Source: Methylophilaceae bacterium (GTDB lineage Bacteria; Pseudomonadota; Gammaproteobacteria; Burkholderiales; Methylophilaceae). Taken from it: a DNA stretch of 64,000 bases. Positions 49,090-59,423 of the stretch are shown here, one piece after another. Made by a program: the position numbers and the translations under genes. Location of the stretch: assembly GCA_028351715.1 (NCBI GenBank), contig JAOMKM010000001.1, forward strand, positions 49,365 to 113,364, in the 5' to 3' direction. Position 1 is the first letter of the stretch. Each line of letters begins with the position of its first letter. Under the pieces are notes generated by a model. It did no database searches. It saw only the letters and a list, made by a program, of their open reading frames with translations, and was not told the origin of the DNA.

Positions 49090-50208
49090 TTATTTGTCCT
49101 TAATAATTAAAATTTGCAACATTCTTCTTAGGGGTTCAGCGGCCCCCCATAATAATTGATCGCCAACGGTAAATGCTGATATTAAATTATCACCAAGCTC
49201 TAATCTCCTAACTCTTCCAATTGATATATCTAGCGTACCTGATACAGCTGCTGGAGTTAAATTATGTATGCTTGCCTCTTTCTCGTTTGGCACAAGTTTT
49301 ACCCATTTGTTAGCAGAATTAATTAAATCATTAATTTCTGTTATCTCATAATGTTTTTTAAGCTTTATAGTTAAAGCCTGACTATGAGAACGCATTGATC
49401 CAATTCGTGTGCACAGCCCATCAACATTAATTTTTTCATAATTATTCATTAATATCTTATTTGTTTCAAATTGCCCCTTCCACTCTTCCTTACTTAAACC
49501 CTTACCAAGATCCTGATCAATCCATGGTATTAAATTTCCTGCAAGTGGTACCTGAAAATTTTCTTTACTAAAATCTGATGAACGCATTTTATTTAAAACT
49601 ATTTTATCAATATCAAGTATATTAAAATTTATTTTTTTCATTTCTGGCTCAGCTGATGAATGCAGCTGACCCATTTGAACTAATAATTCCTTCATATTTT
49701 TTGCCCCAGCCCCACTAGCAGCCTGATAGGTCATGCTTGAGACCCATTCTATTGCACCCTCTTTAATTAAACCATGTATTGCAAGAAGCATAAGAGATAC
49801 TGTGCAATTTCCACCAACCCACGTTCTAAGCCCATTTTTTAGAGCAGTATTAATAGATGACTCATTAATGGGATCTAGAACAATAACAGATTCATTTGCC
49901 ATCCTTAGGGTTGAAGCGGCATCAATCCAGTGACCACCCCAGTTATCTTTTTTTAAGGAGGCATAAACCTTTTTAGTATAATCACCCCCTTGGCACGAAA
50001 GAATAATATCCATCTTTGAGAGCTCTTTAATTGAGTGAGCATCTAATAAAATTTCTTCGCCATTAATGATCTCTGGTGCTTTCATTCCAACTTGTGATGT
50101 TGAAAAAAAGGAGGCATTGATATTACTAAAATTATCTTCCTCTTTCATCCTGTCTACTAAAACAGAACCAACCATTCCTCTCCACCCAACAAAGCCAACT
50201 TTTTTCAT
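49090..50208 (-). CDS. asd: Aspartate-semialdehyde dehydrogenase
   Basis: Makes aspartate semialdehyde for lysine, threonine, methionine and diaminopimelate. It has 372 residues; the NADP motif GWRGMVGSVL is at 8-17 and the catalytic Cys135 in GGNCTVSLML, same number as E. coli. It is 2 bases from leuB. leuCDB-asd-fimV-truA is the common order in beta- and gammaproteobacteria. Confidence 0.97.
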   Translation of the reverse strand: MKKVGFVGWRGMVGSVLVDRMKEEDNFSNINASFFSTSQVGMKAPEIINGEEILLDAHSIKELSKMDIILSCQGGDYTKKVYASLKKDNWGGHWIDAASTLRMANESVIVLDPINESSINTALKNGLRTWVGGNCTVSLMLLAIHGLIKEGAIEWVSSMTYQAASGAGAKNMKELLVQMGQLHSSAEPEMKKINFNILDIDKIVLNKMRSSDFSKENFQVPLAGNLIPWIDQDLGKGLSKEEWKGQFETNKILMNNYEKINVDGLCTRIGSMRSHSQALTIKLKKHYEITEINDLINSANKWVKLVPNEKEASIHNLTPAAVSGTLDISIGRVRRLELGDNLISAFTVGDQLLWGAAEPLRRMLQILIIKDK

Positions 50209-50210
50209 TT

Positions 50211-51272
50211 TTATCCCTTTAGTCTTTCAACAATAGCATCGCCCATCTCTTCACATCCCAATAGTTTTGTTCCACTTGAATAGATATCTGCTGTTCGGTA
50301 ACCATCATAAAGTACTTTTTTAACAGCATTTTCAATTTGATCAAACTTACCCTGATCATTAAATGTATATTTAAACATCATTGCCAATGACAAGATTGTT
50401 GCAAGAGGATTAGCCTGATTTTTTCCCGCGATATCTGGTGCTGAGCCGTGGCTGGGCTCATACATACCTTTATTATTTTCGTCTAATGAAGCGGAGGGTA
50501 ACATGCCTATAGAACCTGTAAGCATTGATGCTTGATCGGATAATATATCACCAAAAATATTTCCAGTTACAATAACGTCGAATTGTTTTGGATTGCGAAC
50601 TAGCTGCATCGCTGCATTATCAACATACATATGACTAAGTTCGACATTAGGATAATCAATTGCAGTTTCTGTAACAATTTTTCTCCATAATTCCGTAGCC
50701 TCAAGAACGTTTGCTTTATCAACAGAACATAATTTTTTAGTTCTTTTATCAGCTGTTTTAAATGCTACATGAGCAATTCTTCTAATTTCAGACTCTGAAT
50801 AACGCATTGTATTTATACCTTCTTGCTCTCCATTGGCATTTACTGAAATCCCACGTGGTTGACCAAAATAAATATCACCTGTGAGCTCTCTGATAATCAT
50901 AATATCTAAATCTGAAACAACTTCTGACTTTAGGCTAGATGCATGAACAAGTTCAGCAAACATGATTGCAGGCCTTAGATTGGCAAATAAATTAAGGGCT
51001 TTTCTAATTCTAAGTAGTCCTCTTTCGGGACGCATGTCTCTTGGAAGTTTATCGTACTTCCAGTCACCAACAGCGCCAAGTAATACAGCGTCTGCATTTA
51101 GAGCCAAATTAAGAGTTTTTTCAGGTAATGGGTCTTTACATTCATCGTATCCTGAACCTCCAATTGATGCATATTCAATTGAACCAGTTAAGCCAAAGGT
51201 ATCAAGAACCTTAACAGCTTGCTTAATAATCTCCGGACCAATTCCATCTCCAGGTAAAACTGCAATTTTCAT
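50211..51272 (-). CDS. leuB: 3-isopropylmalate dehydrogenase
   Basis: Oxidises and decarboxylates 3-isopropylmalate in leucine synthesis. I take the ATG at 51270-51272 (353 residues, [15 protein letters not shown]), 4 bases after the leuD stop, with AAGG 11 bases before it. A GTG at 51284 overlapping leuD is the alternative. Motifs: [11 protein letters not shown], the NIFGDILSD metal site and [14 protein letters not shown]. Confidence 0.97.
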   Translation of the reverse strand: MKIAVLPGDGIGPEIIKQAVKVLDTFGLTGSIEYASIGGSGYDECKDPLPEKTLNLALNADAVLLGAVGDWKYDKLPRDMRPERGLLRIRKALNLFANLRPAIMFAELVHASSLKSEVVSDLDIMIIRELTGDIYFGQPRGISVNANGEQEGINTMRYSESEIRRIAHVAFKTADKRTKKLCSVDKANVLEATELWRKIVTETAIDYPNVELSHMYVDNAAMQLVRNPKQFDVIVTGNIFGDILSDQASMLTGSIGMLPSASLDENNKGMYEPSHGSAPDIAGKNQANPLATILSLAMMFKYTFNDQGKFDQIENAVKKVLYDGYRTADIYSSGTKLLGCEEMGDAIVERLKG

Positions 51273-51276
51273 TTTT

Positions 51277-51924
51277 TTATTCACCTTTTAACCAAGGAAA
51301 GTTTTCCTGGTAATTTTTTTCGAAATTTTGAATTTCAGTTTTATTTTTTAAGGTTAACCCAATATCATCTAACCCCTCCATCAAGCAAGATTTTTTAAAG
51401 CTATCTATTTCAAAATACTTATCTAAACTTTCTTTGTGCTCATCATAAATTCTTTGTGACCTTAAATTAACTGTAATTTGATATCTAATATTTTCATCTA
51501 CTCTTATAAAAATCTCATCTACAATACTTTTATCTAGGACAATTGGAAGAATGCCGTTCTTAAAACAATTCCCATAAAATATATCGGCAAAACTTGGTGC
51601 AATTACAACTTTAATTCCAAAATCTAACAATGCCCAAGGGGCATGCTCTCTGCTAGACCCACAGCCAAAGTTTTCTCTTGCAACTAAAATTGAACCGTTT
51701 TTATATCTAGGTAAATTTAAAATAAAATCAGGGTTAATTTTTCTTTTGGAATTATCCATGCCAGGCTCACCATGATCAAGATATCGCCATTCATCAAACA
51801 AATTAGGTCCAAAGCCTGATTTCTTAATAGACTTTAAAAACTGTTTAGGAATAATTGCATCTGTATCAACATTTGCTCTATCTAGTGGAATTACAAGCCC
51901 TTTGTGTTCATTGAAAGGCTCCAT
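51277..51924 (-). CDS. leuD: 3-isopropylmalate dehydratase small subunit
   Basis: Swivelling domain of isopropylmalate isomerase, partner of LeuC. The 215 residues show [17 protein letters not shown] near the start and the [13 protein letters not shown] signature near residue 78. The ATG overlaps the leuC stop by one base (TAATG), consistent with equimolar translation. Confidence 0.97.
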   Translation of the reverse strand: MEPFNEHKGLVIPLDRANVDTDAIIPKQFLKSIKKSGFGPNLFDEWRYLDHGEPGMDNSKRKINPDFILNLPRYKNGSILVARENFGCGSSREHAPWALLDFGIKVVIAPSFADIFYGNCFKNGILPIVLDKSIVDEIFIRVDENIRYQITVNLRSQRIYDEHKESLDKYFEIDSFKKSCLMEGLDDIGLTLKNKTEIQNFEKNYQENFPWLKGE

Positions 51925-53324
51925 TAATTAAGCTCCCTAATATCAACAAATTTACCATAAATGGCTGCTGCTGCTGCCATTTGTGGACTAACTAAATGTG
52001 TTCTTCCTCCCTGACCTTGCCTACCTTCAAAATTTCTATTTGAGGTAGAGGCACATCTTTCACCAGGACCTAATTTATCTGCATTCATTGCTAGGCACAT
52101 AGAGCAGCCTGGTTCACGCCATTCAAAGCCTGCTTTTGTAAATATTTTATCTAAACCTTCAGATTCTGCTTGAAGCTTTACTAAACCAGAACCAGGAACG
52201 ACTAATGCTAACTTTATATTCTTAGCAATTTTTTTGGCCCCAACAATAGCTGCAGCAGCTCTTAAATCTTCAATTCTTGAATTAGTACATGAACCAATAA
52301 AAACTTTATCAATTAATATTTCTTTTATTGGTGTATCTGGTTTTAAATTCATATACTTTAGCGCTATTTGATAACTGGAGCTCAATGTTTTGTCTTTGTA
52401 GTGGTCTGGGTTTGGAATTTTGCTATTTATACTGGAAACCATTTCAGGAGAGGTTCCCCATGTAACCTGTGGTTCAATCAAACTACCATCAATCTCAACT
52501 TCAGTATCAAATATTACATCTTTGTCACTTACTAGATTTAACCAATCTTTTTTAGCTTTTTCCCATAAAGCACCTCTTGGGGCCAATGGCTTGTCTTTAA
52601 TGTAATCAATAGTTTTATCATCAACGGCTACAAGTCCAACTCTTGATCCTGCTTCAATAGCCATATTACAAAGAGTCATTCTTCCTTCCATAGATAAAGA
52701 GCTTATTGATGTCCCTGCAAATTCAATTGCATGGCCAGTCCCTCCAGCAGTACCAATCTTACCTATTATCGTTAAAGCGACATCTTTGGCAGTTACACCG
52801 TTTTGAAGATTTCCGTTTACGTTAATTCGCATAGTTTTAAATTTGTTAACAATCAAACACTGTGTTGCAAGAACATGCTCAACATCTGAAGTTCCTATGC
52901 CCATAGCTATTGCTCCAAATGCCCCATGAGTACTAGTATGAGAATCTCCACAAACTATTGTCATACCTGGTAATGTTGAACCCTGCTCTGGACCAATTAC
53001 ATGAACAATACCTTGACGTTCATCATTCATTTTAAATTGAAGTAAATTAAATTCTTCACAGTTCTTATCAAGAGTTTCAACTTGGATTTTTGATATTGGA
53101 TCTTCTATTTCTATAGACCTATCAGTTGTAGGAACATTATGATCTGGGACTGCAAGAATAGATTTAGCTCTCCAAATTTCTCTATTGGCTAACCTAATTC
53201 CTTCAAATGCTTGAGGGCTAGTAACCTCATGTATTAAGTGACGGTCTATATAGATCAAAAAGGTGTCGTTATCTTCCCTGACAACATGCCTTTTAAATAT
53301 TTTTTCGTATAAAGTTGACGCCAT
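51924..53324 (-). CDS. leuC: 3-isopropylmalate dehydratase large subunit
   Basis: Aconitase-type [4Fe-4S] subunit of isopropylmalate isomerase. In 466 residues, the cluster cysteines lie in [11 protein letters not shown] and GCSMCLAMN. The N-terminal [12 protein letters not shown] and [13 protein letters not shown] are also typical. It is the first gene of leuCDB-asd. The gene upstream (yajQ) ends 8 bases away, so no separate promoter is evident. Confidence 0.97.
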   Translation of the reverse strand: MASTLYEKIFKRHVVREDNDTFLIYIDRHLIHEVTSPQAFEGIRLANREIWRAKSILAVPDHNVPTTDRSIEIEDPISKIQVETLDKNCEEFNLLQFKMNDERQGIVHVIGPEQGSTLPGMTIVCGDSHTSTHGAFGAIAMGIGTSDVEHVLATQCLIVNKFKTMRINVNGNLQNGVTAKDVALTIIGKIGTAGGTGHAIEFAGTSISSLSMEGRMTLCNMAIEAGSRVGLVAVDDKTIDYIKDKPLAPRGALWEKAKKDWLNLVSDKDVIFDTEVEIDGSLIEPQVTWGTSPEMVSSINSKIPNPDHYKDKTLSSSYQIALKYMNLKPDTPIKEILIDKVFIGSCTNSRIEDLRAAAAIVGAKKIAKNIKLALVVPGSGLVKLQAESEGLDKIFTKAGFEWREPGCSMCLAMNADKLGPGERCASTSNRNFEGRQGQGGRTHLVSPQMAAAAAIYGKFVDIRELN

Positions 53325-53332
53325 CTAAAAAA

Positions 53333-53827
53333 TTAATCTCTAAAGTTTCCAAAATGTAATGGGAAATTATTATGTTTTGCTTTTACCGTTGCAATACATT
53401 CTTGTAGTACGTCTCTTTTGGCTCCATTAACTCTAACCTCATCTCCCTGAATAGTACTTTGAACCTTAATTTTTGACTCTTTGATTGTTTTAATAATCTC
53501 TTTTGCTAGCTCAATCTCAATTCCACTTTTAATGATTAGGTTCTGCTTTGACTTGCTTCCAGAAACTGTTTCTATTTTTTCAGAGTCTATTCTTTTTGAG
53601 CTATCAGGTTCTTTTTTCTCCATAGCTGGAAAAAGAATATCTTTTATTTGATTGATTTGAAATTCAGAGTCTCCATTTAGAGAGATCTTCATTTCCTTAT
53701 CAAATAACTCTACCTTTGCACTTGTTCCTTTAAAGTCATAACGATTAATTATCATTCTCATAGATACGTCAACTGCATTTTTAATGTTTTCCATATTTGC
53801 TTTAGATGTAATGTCAAATGACGGCAT
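53333..53827 (-). CDS. yajQ: YajQ family nucleotide-binding protein
   Basis: Protein of 164 residues matching the UPF0234/YajQ family from its first residues: MPSFDITSKANMENIKNAVDVSMRMIINRYDFKGTSA. Two ferredoxin-like halves are expected. YajQ homologues bind nucleotides, and some are cyclic-di-GMP effectors; the role here is not evident. It stands alone between argG and leuC. Confidence 0.93.
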   Translation of the reverse strand: MPSFDITSKANMENIKNAVDVSMRMIINRYDFKGTSAKVELFDKEMKISLNGDSEFQINQIKDILFPAMEKKEPDSSKRIDSEKIETVSGSKSKQNLIIKSGIEIELAKEIIKTIKESKIKVQSTIQGDEVRVNGAKRDVLQECIATVKAKHNNFPLHFGNFRD

Positions 53828-53837
53828 AAATGATTCC

Positions 53838-55055
53838 TTATAATTTATTTTTTTTGTTTGCGATTCTTAGTCTTAGAGCATTAAGCTTAATAAATCCAGC
53901 AGCATCTTGATGATCGAAAGCACCATCATCGTCTTCAAATGATGCAATCTCTTGATCTAAAAGAGAATTATCACTATCTCTTCCTAGGATAGTTATATTT
54001 CCCTTGTAAAAACTTAATTTCACCCATCCATTAACATTAGCCTGTGTATGGTCAATTAATGTTTGCATTGCAACCCTTTCAGGACTCCACCAATATCCAT
54101 TATAAATTAATGAGGCATACCTCGGCATAATCTCATCTTTTAAATGAGCAACTTCCCTATCTAAGGTAAGTGACTCAATAGCCCTATGTGCTTTCAATAA
54201 TATTGTTCCTCCTGGTGTTTCATAACAACCTCTAGCTTTCATTCCCACATATCTATTTTCTACTAGATCCAACCTTCCAATTCCATGCTTTCCGCCTATA
54301 CTATTTAGGAGCTCTAAAATTACATGTGGGGATTTATTGCTGCCGTTTAAACTTACTGGGTCTCCACTCTTAAAACCAATCGTAATTTCCTCTGAGTCGT
54401 CTGGGGCATCTTTTGGGTTTACTGACCACCTCCACATGGATTCCTCTGGTGAATTTTTTGGGTCCTCAAGATGTCTACCTTCGTATGATATATGCAGTAA
54501 GTTTGCATCCATGCTATACGGACTTCCACCTGACTTATGTTTCATTTCCACTGGAATACTATTACTTTCTGCAAACTTTAAGAGCTTCTCTCTACTTAAA
54601 AGATCCCATTCCCTCCAGGGAGCAATAATTTTTATCTCTGGATTAATTGCATAAGCACCCAATTCAAATCTAACTTGATCATTACCTTTTCCTGTTGCCC
54701 CATGCGATATTGTATTGCTTCCAGTCTCATGAGCAATCTCAACCAACCTCTTTGCAATAAGAGGCCTTGCTATTGAAGTACCTAATAAATACTCACCTTC
54801 ATAAATGGCATTCGCTCTAAACATTGGAAATACGTAGTTACTTACAAATTCTTCCCTCAAATCTTCAATAAATATTTCCTTTACGCCAGCAGATTTTGCT
54901 TTGGATCTTGCTGGTTCTATTTCCTCTTTCTGACCAAGATCTGCTGTGAAAGTAACAACCTCACAACCATATTCTTGTTGTAGCCATTTTAATATTACCG
55001 ATGTGTCTAAACCGCCGGAGTATGCAAGTACAATTTTATTAACGTCTTTAATCAT
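53838..55055 (-). CDS. argG: Argininosuccinate synthase
   Basis: Joins citrulline and aspartate using ATP. The 405 residues contain the P-loop-like [15 protein letters not shown] (around residue 11), [15 protein letters not shown] and the C-terminal [12 protein letters not shown]. It follows argF by 4 bases, giving argD-argF-argG in one operon that leads from N-acetylglutamate semialdehyde and ornithine to argininosuccinate. Confidence 0.97.
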   Translation of the reverse strand: MIKDVNKIVLAYSGGLDTSVILKWLQQEYGCEVVTFTADLGQKEEIEPARSKAKSAGVKEIFIEDLREEFVSNYVFPMFRANAIYEGEYLLGTSIARPLIAKRLVEIAHETGSNTISHGATGKGNDQVRFELGAYAINPEIKIIAPWREWDLLSREKLLKFAESNSIPVEMKHKSGGSPYSMDANLLHISYEGRHLEDPKNSPEESMWRWSVNPKDAPDDSEEITIGFKSGDPVSLNGSNKSPHVILELLNSIGGKHGIGRLDLVENRYVGMKARGCYETPGGTILLKAHRAIESLTLDREVAHLKDEIMPRYASLIYNGYWWSPERVAMQTLIDHTQANVNGWVKLSFYKGNITILGRDSDNSLLDQEIASFEDDDGAFDHQDAAGFIKLNALRLRIANKKNKL

Positions 55056-55059
55056 CTAT

Positions 55060-55971
55060 TTATTTCCCAGTAATAAGATATTCTAATAGTGCTTTTTGAG
55101 TATGCAGCCTATTTTCAGCTTCTTCCCAAACAATGCTCTGAGGACCATCAATAACTTTCGCTGAAACTTCTTCACCTCTATGTGCAGGTAAGCAGTGCAT
55201 GAAAAGAGCGTCCTTGTTAGCTAATTTCATCATATCTTCATCTACTTGCCAGTCAGCAAAATCTTTAACTCTTTCTTTTTTTTCATCCTCAAAGCCCATA
55301 CTTGTCCATACATCTGTAGTAACAATATCTGCTCCTCTTGCAGCTTCCATAGGATCCTCAAACTCTTCAAAATGATCGCTCCCGTAAAGGCCAGCTCTTT
55401 CTACTTCTACCTCATATCCTTTTGGTGTCGAAACGTGAATATTAAAATCTAATAGTTCTGCTGCTTGTAGCCAAGTGTTGCATACGTTATTTGAATCACC
55501 AATCCATGCAACAGTCCTACCTTTAATCGATCCTCTTTTCTCAATAAAAGTAAATATATCAGCTAAAATCTGGCATGGATGATACTCATTTGTAAGTCCA
55601 TTAATCACAGGTACCCTAGAATTATTTGCGAATCTTTCAATAATATCTTGCTCAAAAGTTCTAATCATTACAGCATCACTCATTCTTGATATAACTTGAG
55701 CAGCGTCCTCTGCAGGCTCACCTCTTCCTAATTGAGAATCCTTAGTATTTAAATATATAGCAGAACCTCCAAGTTGATGCATTCCTGACTCAAATGACAG
55801 TCGTGTCCTTGTGCTCGCTTTTTCAAAAATCATAACCAATGTTCTATCAACTAATGGCCAGTACTTTTCATAAGCCTTATATTTTTCTTTAATCCATTTA
55901 GTTTTATCGAAAATAGATTCTATTTCCGATGCATCGAGATCGTTAAATTTAAGGAAATGCTTTATAGTCAT
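55060..55971 (-). CDS. argF: Ornithine carbamoyltransferase
   Basis: Transfers carbamoyl phosphate to ornithine, making citrulline. The 303 residues carry the carbamoyl-phosphate motif STRTR (53-57) in EKASTRTRLSFE, the ornithine loop region and the HCLPA motif (near 260). The ATG overlaps the argD stop as ATGA. Confidence 0.97.
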   Translation of the reverse strand: MTIKHFLKFNDLDASEIESIFDKTKWIKEKYKAYEKYWPLVDRTLVMIFEKASTRTRLSFESGMHQLGGSAIYLNTKDSQLGRGEPAEDAAQVISRMSDAVMIRTFEQDIIERFANNSRVPVINGLTNEYHPCQILADIFTFIEKRGSIKGRTVAWIGDSNNVCNTWLQAAELLDFNIHVSTPKGYEVEVERAGLYGSDHFEEFEDPMEAARGADIVTTDVWTSMGFEDEKKERVKDFADWQVDEDMMKLANKDALFMHCLPAHRGEEVSAKVIDGPQSIVWEEAENRLHTQKALLEYLITGK

Positions 55972-57167
55972 TTATCATTTTTCTCTAAAAAATTTAATAT
56001 TAAATCTGTTAACTTATCAACTAACAGCATAGCTTCTTCTTTTTTAATAACAAGTGGTGGAAGAAGCCTTACAACGTTATCTGCAGTTACATTAATTAAC
56101 AACTTATCATCTAGAGCAATATTTATTAAATCAACACACGGTATAGACAACTCTATTCCTATCATAAGCCCCATATGTCTAATAGATTTTACACCAGGAT
56201 GCTTACCAATTCTAAGTGACAGTTCCTTATAAATTAAGTTACCTTGTACAGTTGCATTACTAATTAATCCTTCTTTTTTTATGATTTCTAATGTTGTTAA
56301 TCCAGCAACGCAAGCAAGTGGGTTGCCGCCAAAAGTTGAGCCATGCTTACCTGGAGCCATTAAACTAGAAACCTTATCATTTGCAACACATGCACCAATT
56401 GGAACCCCGGAAGCTAAACCCTTAGCCAAAGTCATTACATCAGGTTTAATTTCAGAATGTTGATGGGCAAACCATTTACCTGTTCTTCCAATTCCACACT
56501 GAACTTCATCCAGCATAAGCAACCAATTATTGTCGTCACAAATACCTCTAAGTGAAGATAAATACTCATTAAAATTATCTGGTATATTAACTCCCCCCTC
56601 ACCTTGAATTGGCTCTATTAAAATAGCTGAAATCTTATTTTTTTTATCTGCTATTTTTTTTAGAGCGGCCATATCGTCATAAGGAACCCTAATAAAGCCT
56701 GGCATTAAAGGCTCGAATCCAGCTTGATATTTTCTACCTCCTGAAGCAGATAAAGTCCCCATAGTTCTTCCATGGAAACCACCTTCCATAACAATAATAT
56801 TTGGAGTATCAATACCTATTTTATGGCCATGTAACCTTGCTAATTTTATTGCTGCCTCATTTGCCTCACATCCAGAATTACAAAAGAAAACTGAAGATAA
56901 TTTTGAAATGCCTACTAATGCATCTGCAAGCATTGATTGCTCTTCAATATGATAGTAGTTAGAAATATGTATTAATTTTGCAGCTTGTTTAGATATGGCT
57001 TTAACTAAGATTGGATGATTGTGGCCTAAAGTGTTCACTGCAACTCCAGATAATCCATCAAGGTACTTATTTCCAAATTTATCGACCAGCCAAACACCCT
57101 CTCCTTTATCGAAGGAAACGGGTAATCTTTTGTAAGTATTTAATAGGCTGCTTTTAATTAAACTCAT
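55968..57167 (-). CDS. argD: Acetylornithine aminotransferase
   Basis: Class III PLP aminotransferase of arginine synthesis; such enzymes often serve succinyl-diaminopimelate as well. The 399 residues show FCNSGCEANEAAIKLAR, the LLMLDEVQCGIGRTGKWFA stretch and the PLP lysine in TLAKGLASGVPIGA. First gene of argDFG, 10 bases after a strong terminator that closes the upstream gene. Its promoter may lie within or after that hairpin. Confidence 0.95.
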   Translation of the reverse strand: MSLIKSSLLNTYKRLPVSFDKGEGVWLVDKFGNKYLDGLSGVAVNTLGHNHPILVKAISKQAAKLIHISNYYHIEEQSMLADALVGISKLSSVFFCNSGCEANEAAIKLARLHGHKIGIDTPNIIVMEGGFHGRTMGTLSASGGRKYQAGFEPLMPGFIRVPYDDMAALKKIADKKNKISAILIEPIQGEGGVNIPDNFNEYLSSLRGICDDNNWLLMLDEVQCGIGRTGKWFAHQHSEIKPDVMTLAKGLASGVPIGACVANDKVSSLMAPGKHGSTFGGNPLACVAGLTTLEIIKKEGLISNATVQGNLIYKELSLRIGKHPGVKSIRHMGLMIGIELSIPCVDLINIALDDKLLINVTADNVVRLLPPLVIKKEEAMLLVDKLTDLILNFLEKNDK

Positions 57168-57176
57168 AATATAAAT

Positions 57177-57205
57177 AAAAACGGCGGCCTAAAGCCGCCG
57201 TTTTA
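57177..57205 (-). terminator. Strong intrinsic terminator after the PuuD-like gene
   Basis: Perfect 11-bp stem AAAACGGCGGC / GCCGCCGTTTT (57178-57188 and 57194-57204) with a 5-base loop. Its GC-rich core stands out in this AT-rich sequence. On the minus strand it is followed by TTTTTATTTATATT. It separates the PuuD-like gene from argD. Confidence 0.85.
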
Positions 57206-57219
57206 TGCTCTAGTTGTAT

Positions 57220-57843
57220 TTATAGTCCAAGTAATGCTCGGTGTGACAAGCCATTCGTCATTAATAAAAGCATTGGTATTGATAGTACTGTGTTGGTTCT
57301 AGATGCTAATAATGCAACCCTTCTGGCACTAGACTTCTCTTCATCTGTTGCTTTTTTCAAACCCAATATTTTTTGTTGATTAGGCCAAATCAAGCCCCAA
57401 ACATTAAATAACATTATGGTTCCCATCCATGAGCCAATTCCTATAGCTTCATAACCAGGTCTTAAAAGAAATGCGTCAGTAAAACTTGCGCCAAGTAACG
57501 CCGCACCCGCAACCCATGTTGCTAAAGCTGCCCATCTGAACCATAAAAGAGCTAATGGTGCCACATGTTTAGCTATGCCAGCTCCAGTCCCGTCAGCAGT
57601 AGCAGCCTTCATTGCAGGTACCTGAACAAAATTAAAGTAATAAAGTAATCCAATCCATGCAACACCCGCGATCACGTGGAAAAATCTCATAAAGCCAAGA
57701 TAAATTGAGCCTGCATCACCAAGAAAGCCTTCAAAAATGCCAACTGTCATCATGTCACTCCAATCTAAAATTACCAGCGACGCTATCGAAACTACAATGC
57801 CTGCAATTATCGTACCCTTTATTGTGTCTAATGGGTTTTTCAT
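57220..57843 (-). CDS. PuuD-like (DUF989) integral membrane protein without cytochrome domain
   Basis: Membrane protein of 207 residues with five or six hydrophobic helices. FFHVIAGVAWIGLLYYFNFVQVPAM, LLWFRWAALATWVAG, NVWGLIWPNQQKILG and ASRTNTVLSIPMLLLM resemble the membrane domain of PuuD urate hydroxylases. The C-terminal cytochrome c domain (CxxCH) of full PuuD is absent. His residues in the helices could bind heme. It has a strong ribosome binding site (GAGGAG, 8 bases before the ATG) and its own terminator, suggesting solid expression as a single gene. No purine genes are nearby, so urate oxidation is unlikely. Confidence 0.65.
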   Translation of the reverse strand: MKNPLDTIKGTIIAGIVVSIASLVILDWSDMMTVGIFEGFLGDAGSIYLGFMRFFHVIAGVAWIGLLYYFNFVQVPAMKAATADGTGAGIAKHVAPLALLWFRWAALATWVAGAALLGASFTDAFLLRPGYEAIGIGSWMGTIMLFNVWGLIWPNQQKILGLKKATDEEKSSARRVALLASRTNTVLSIPMLLLMTNGLSHRALLGL

Positions 57844-57886
57844 ACGGTTTACTCCTCAAATAAATATAATATAATTCAAAAGTGAG

Positions 57887-57892
57887 ATTATA
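57887..57892 (-). promoter_or_regulatory. -10 box candidate for the PuuD-like gene
   Basis: A perfect TATAAT on the minus strand, 43 bases before the ATG, in the divergent spacer. The -35 region is poor (TGTATT at 17 bases). Inferred from consensus. Confidence 0.35.
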
Positions 57893-57903
57893 CTTAAACT
57901 TCC

Positions 57904-57932
57904 TTCATTAATACATATTAATTCATTAATAC
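57904..57932 (+). repeat. 11-bp direct repeat upstream of the EamA transporter
   Basis: TTCATTAATAC occurs twice, at 57904-57914 and 57922-57932, an 18-base period, ending 6 bases before the transporter ATG. It may be a tandem binding site for a regulator, or chance in AT-rich DNA. Confidence 0.4.
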
Positions 57933-57938
57933 TTAATT

Positions 57939-58781
57939 ATGTTCCTAATTCATAAGGGCGTCCAATGGATGCTAATTTCTACTATATTTTTTTCAATCAT
58001 GGGTGCTTGCGTAAAATTTGGTGGTGATTATTTTAGCCCCTATGAATTAGTCTTTTATCGGGCTCTTTTGAGCCTAATTATCATTACTGCAATAATGAAA
58101 ATAACCAATGTAAAAATTAAAAGTAAATATCCTCAACTACATATTGCTCGCTCTGTAGTTGGATCTATATCACTTTTATTATTTTTCTATGCCATCTGCT
58201 ATTTACCCCTGAGTACTGCTATGACACTAAATTATACCTCTCCGTTATTTGTTGGTTTACTCATGCCTTTTATACTCAAACGTAAAGTGAAGAACTGGTT
58301 ATTTCTTGCAATTTTGGTTGGCTTTATTGGGGTTTTCTTTACACTTAAACCTACAATAGATAATCAAAATTATTTGACAGGATTTATTGGATTAACCTCA
58401 GGTTTTGGTGCTGCAATGGCATATTTATTCGTGACACAGCTGGCACAGCTTAAAGAGCCCGATATTCGAACAGTATTTTACTTCACTTTAATTTCGACTA
58501 TTGGTGCGGGGTTAATATCATTACTAGATGGATTTCATAAGCCACGAATAGAAGATTTTTTCTTTCTTTTTTTACTGGGTGTATCAGCAACTATAGCTCA
58601 ATTAGCCATCACAAAAGCATACAGAGTTGGTAACACTTTAGGGAATGCAGGTCTATCTTACTTGGCAATAGTATTTTCAACTATTATCGGAGTATTTTAT
58701 TTTAAAGAAACTATCGATTGGATTAGTTTTATTGGTATCGCTTTAATTATTCTTAGCGGATTACTTGCCTCAAGAAGATGA
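57939..58781 (+). CDS. EamA-family (DMT superfamily) transporter
   Basis: Ten-helix membrane protein of 280 residues in two EamA repeats (about 6-137 and 148-278). The beginning MLISTIFFSIMGACVKFGGDYFSPYELVFYRALLSLIII and ARSVVGSISLLLFFYAICYLPLSTAMTLNYTSPLFVGLLMP are typical for the DMT superfamily. The substrate cannot be deduced; relatives export amino acids, nucleobases or other metabolites. No spacer separates its stop from that of the convergent response regulator gene. Confidence 0.88.
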   Translation: MFLIHKGVQWMLISTIFFSIMGACVKFGGDYFSPYELVFYRALLSLIIITAIMKITNVKIKSKYPQLHIARSVVGSISLLLFFYAICYLPLSTAMTLNYTSPLFVGLLMPFILKRKVKNWLFLAILVGFIGVFFTLKPTIDNQNYLTGFIGLTSGFGAAMAYLFVTQLAQLKEPDIRTVFYFTLISTIGAGLISLLDGFHKPRIEDFFFLFLLGVSATIAQLAITKAYRVGNTLGNAGLSYLAIVFSTIIGVFYFKETIDWISFIGIALIILSGLLASRR

Positions 58782-59420
58782 TTAAGGTTCCATTAATCCA
58801 CATCGTATTGCTATTAAAGCAATTTCAGCTGAATTATTTGCGTTGAGCTTCTGTTTAATATTGTAAAGGTGAGTACCAACTGTTCTCGGACTTAAACACA
58901 TTGTATCTGCTATTTCGTTTGTGCTTTTTCCTTTCGCTAGCGCAATAAATACTTCAAATTCTCTATCCGACAGAATCTCCACAGGATTATTTTCACCCGA
59001 AAGATTTGTTATTGCCATTTGTTGAGCAATTGAACCTTCTAAGTATTTTTTCCCGCTATAAACTGTCCGTATTGCTTTAATTAACTCTTCAGCAGCGCTC
59101 CTTTTTGTTAAGTAACCAAGCGCACCTGCTTTTAGTACTCTCTTAGGATGAACAGAGTCTTCATGGGCTGATAAGACAAGAATTTTTGCGCTTTTATCAT
59201 TAGCTAGAATTCTATCTATTGCTTCAATCCCCCCAATTCCTGGCATTGTGATATCCATTATTACTAAATTAGGCTGCAATTCTTTATACGACTTTATGCC
59301 TAATTCACCTGACTCAGCCTCCCCAATAACCTCCATATCTACTTCGGTATTAATAAGCATTTTGAACCCCATACGAACTACAGCATGATCGTCTACTAAC
59401 AGTACTTTGATTTTACTCAT
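58782..59420 (-). CDS. NarL/FixJ-type response regulator
   Basis: Two-component regulator of 212 residues. The receiver domain (1-120) has Asp10, Asp11 and the phosphorylation site Asp56 (NLVIMDITMPG). The C-terminal LuxR-type helix-turn-helix (about 145-210) contains LSDREFEVFIALAKGKSTNEIADTMCLSPRTVGTHL. It is 3 bases after the sensor kinase gene. The pair is divergent from acs, which makes acetate/carbon control a plausible output. Confidence 0.93.
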   Translation of the reverse strand: MSKIKVLLVDDHAVVRMGFKMLINTEVDMEVIGEAESGELGIKSYKELQPNLVIMDITMPGIGGIEAIDRILANDKSAKILVLSAHEDSVHPKRVLKAGALGYLTKRSAAEELIKAIRTVYSGKKYLEGSIAQQMAITNLSGENNPVEILSDREFEVFIALAKGKSTNEIADTMCLSPRTVGTHLYNIKQKLNANNSAEIALIAIRCGLMEP

Positions 59421-59423
59421 ATC

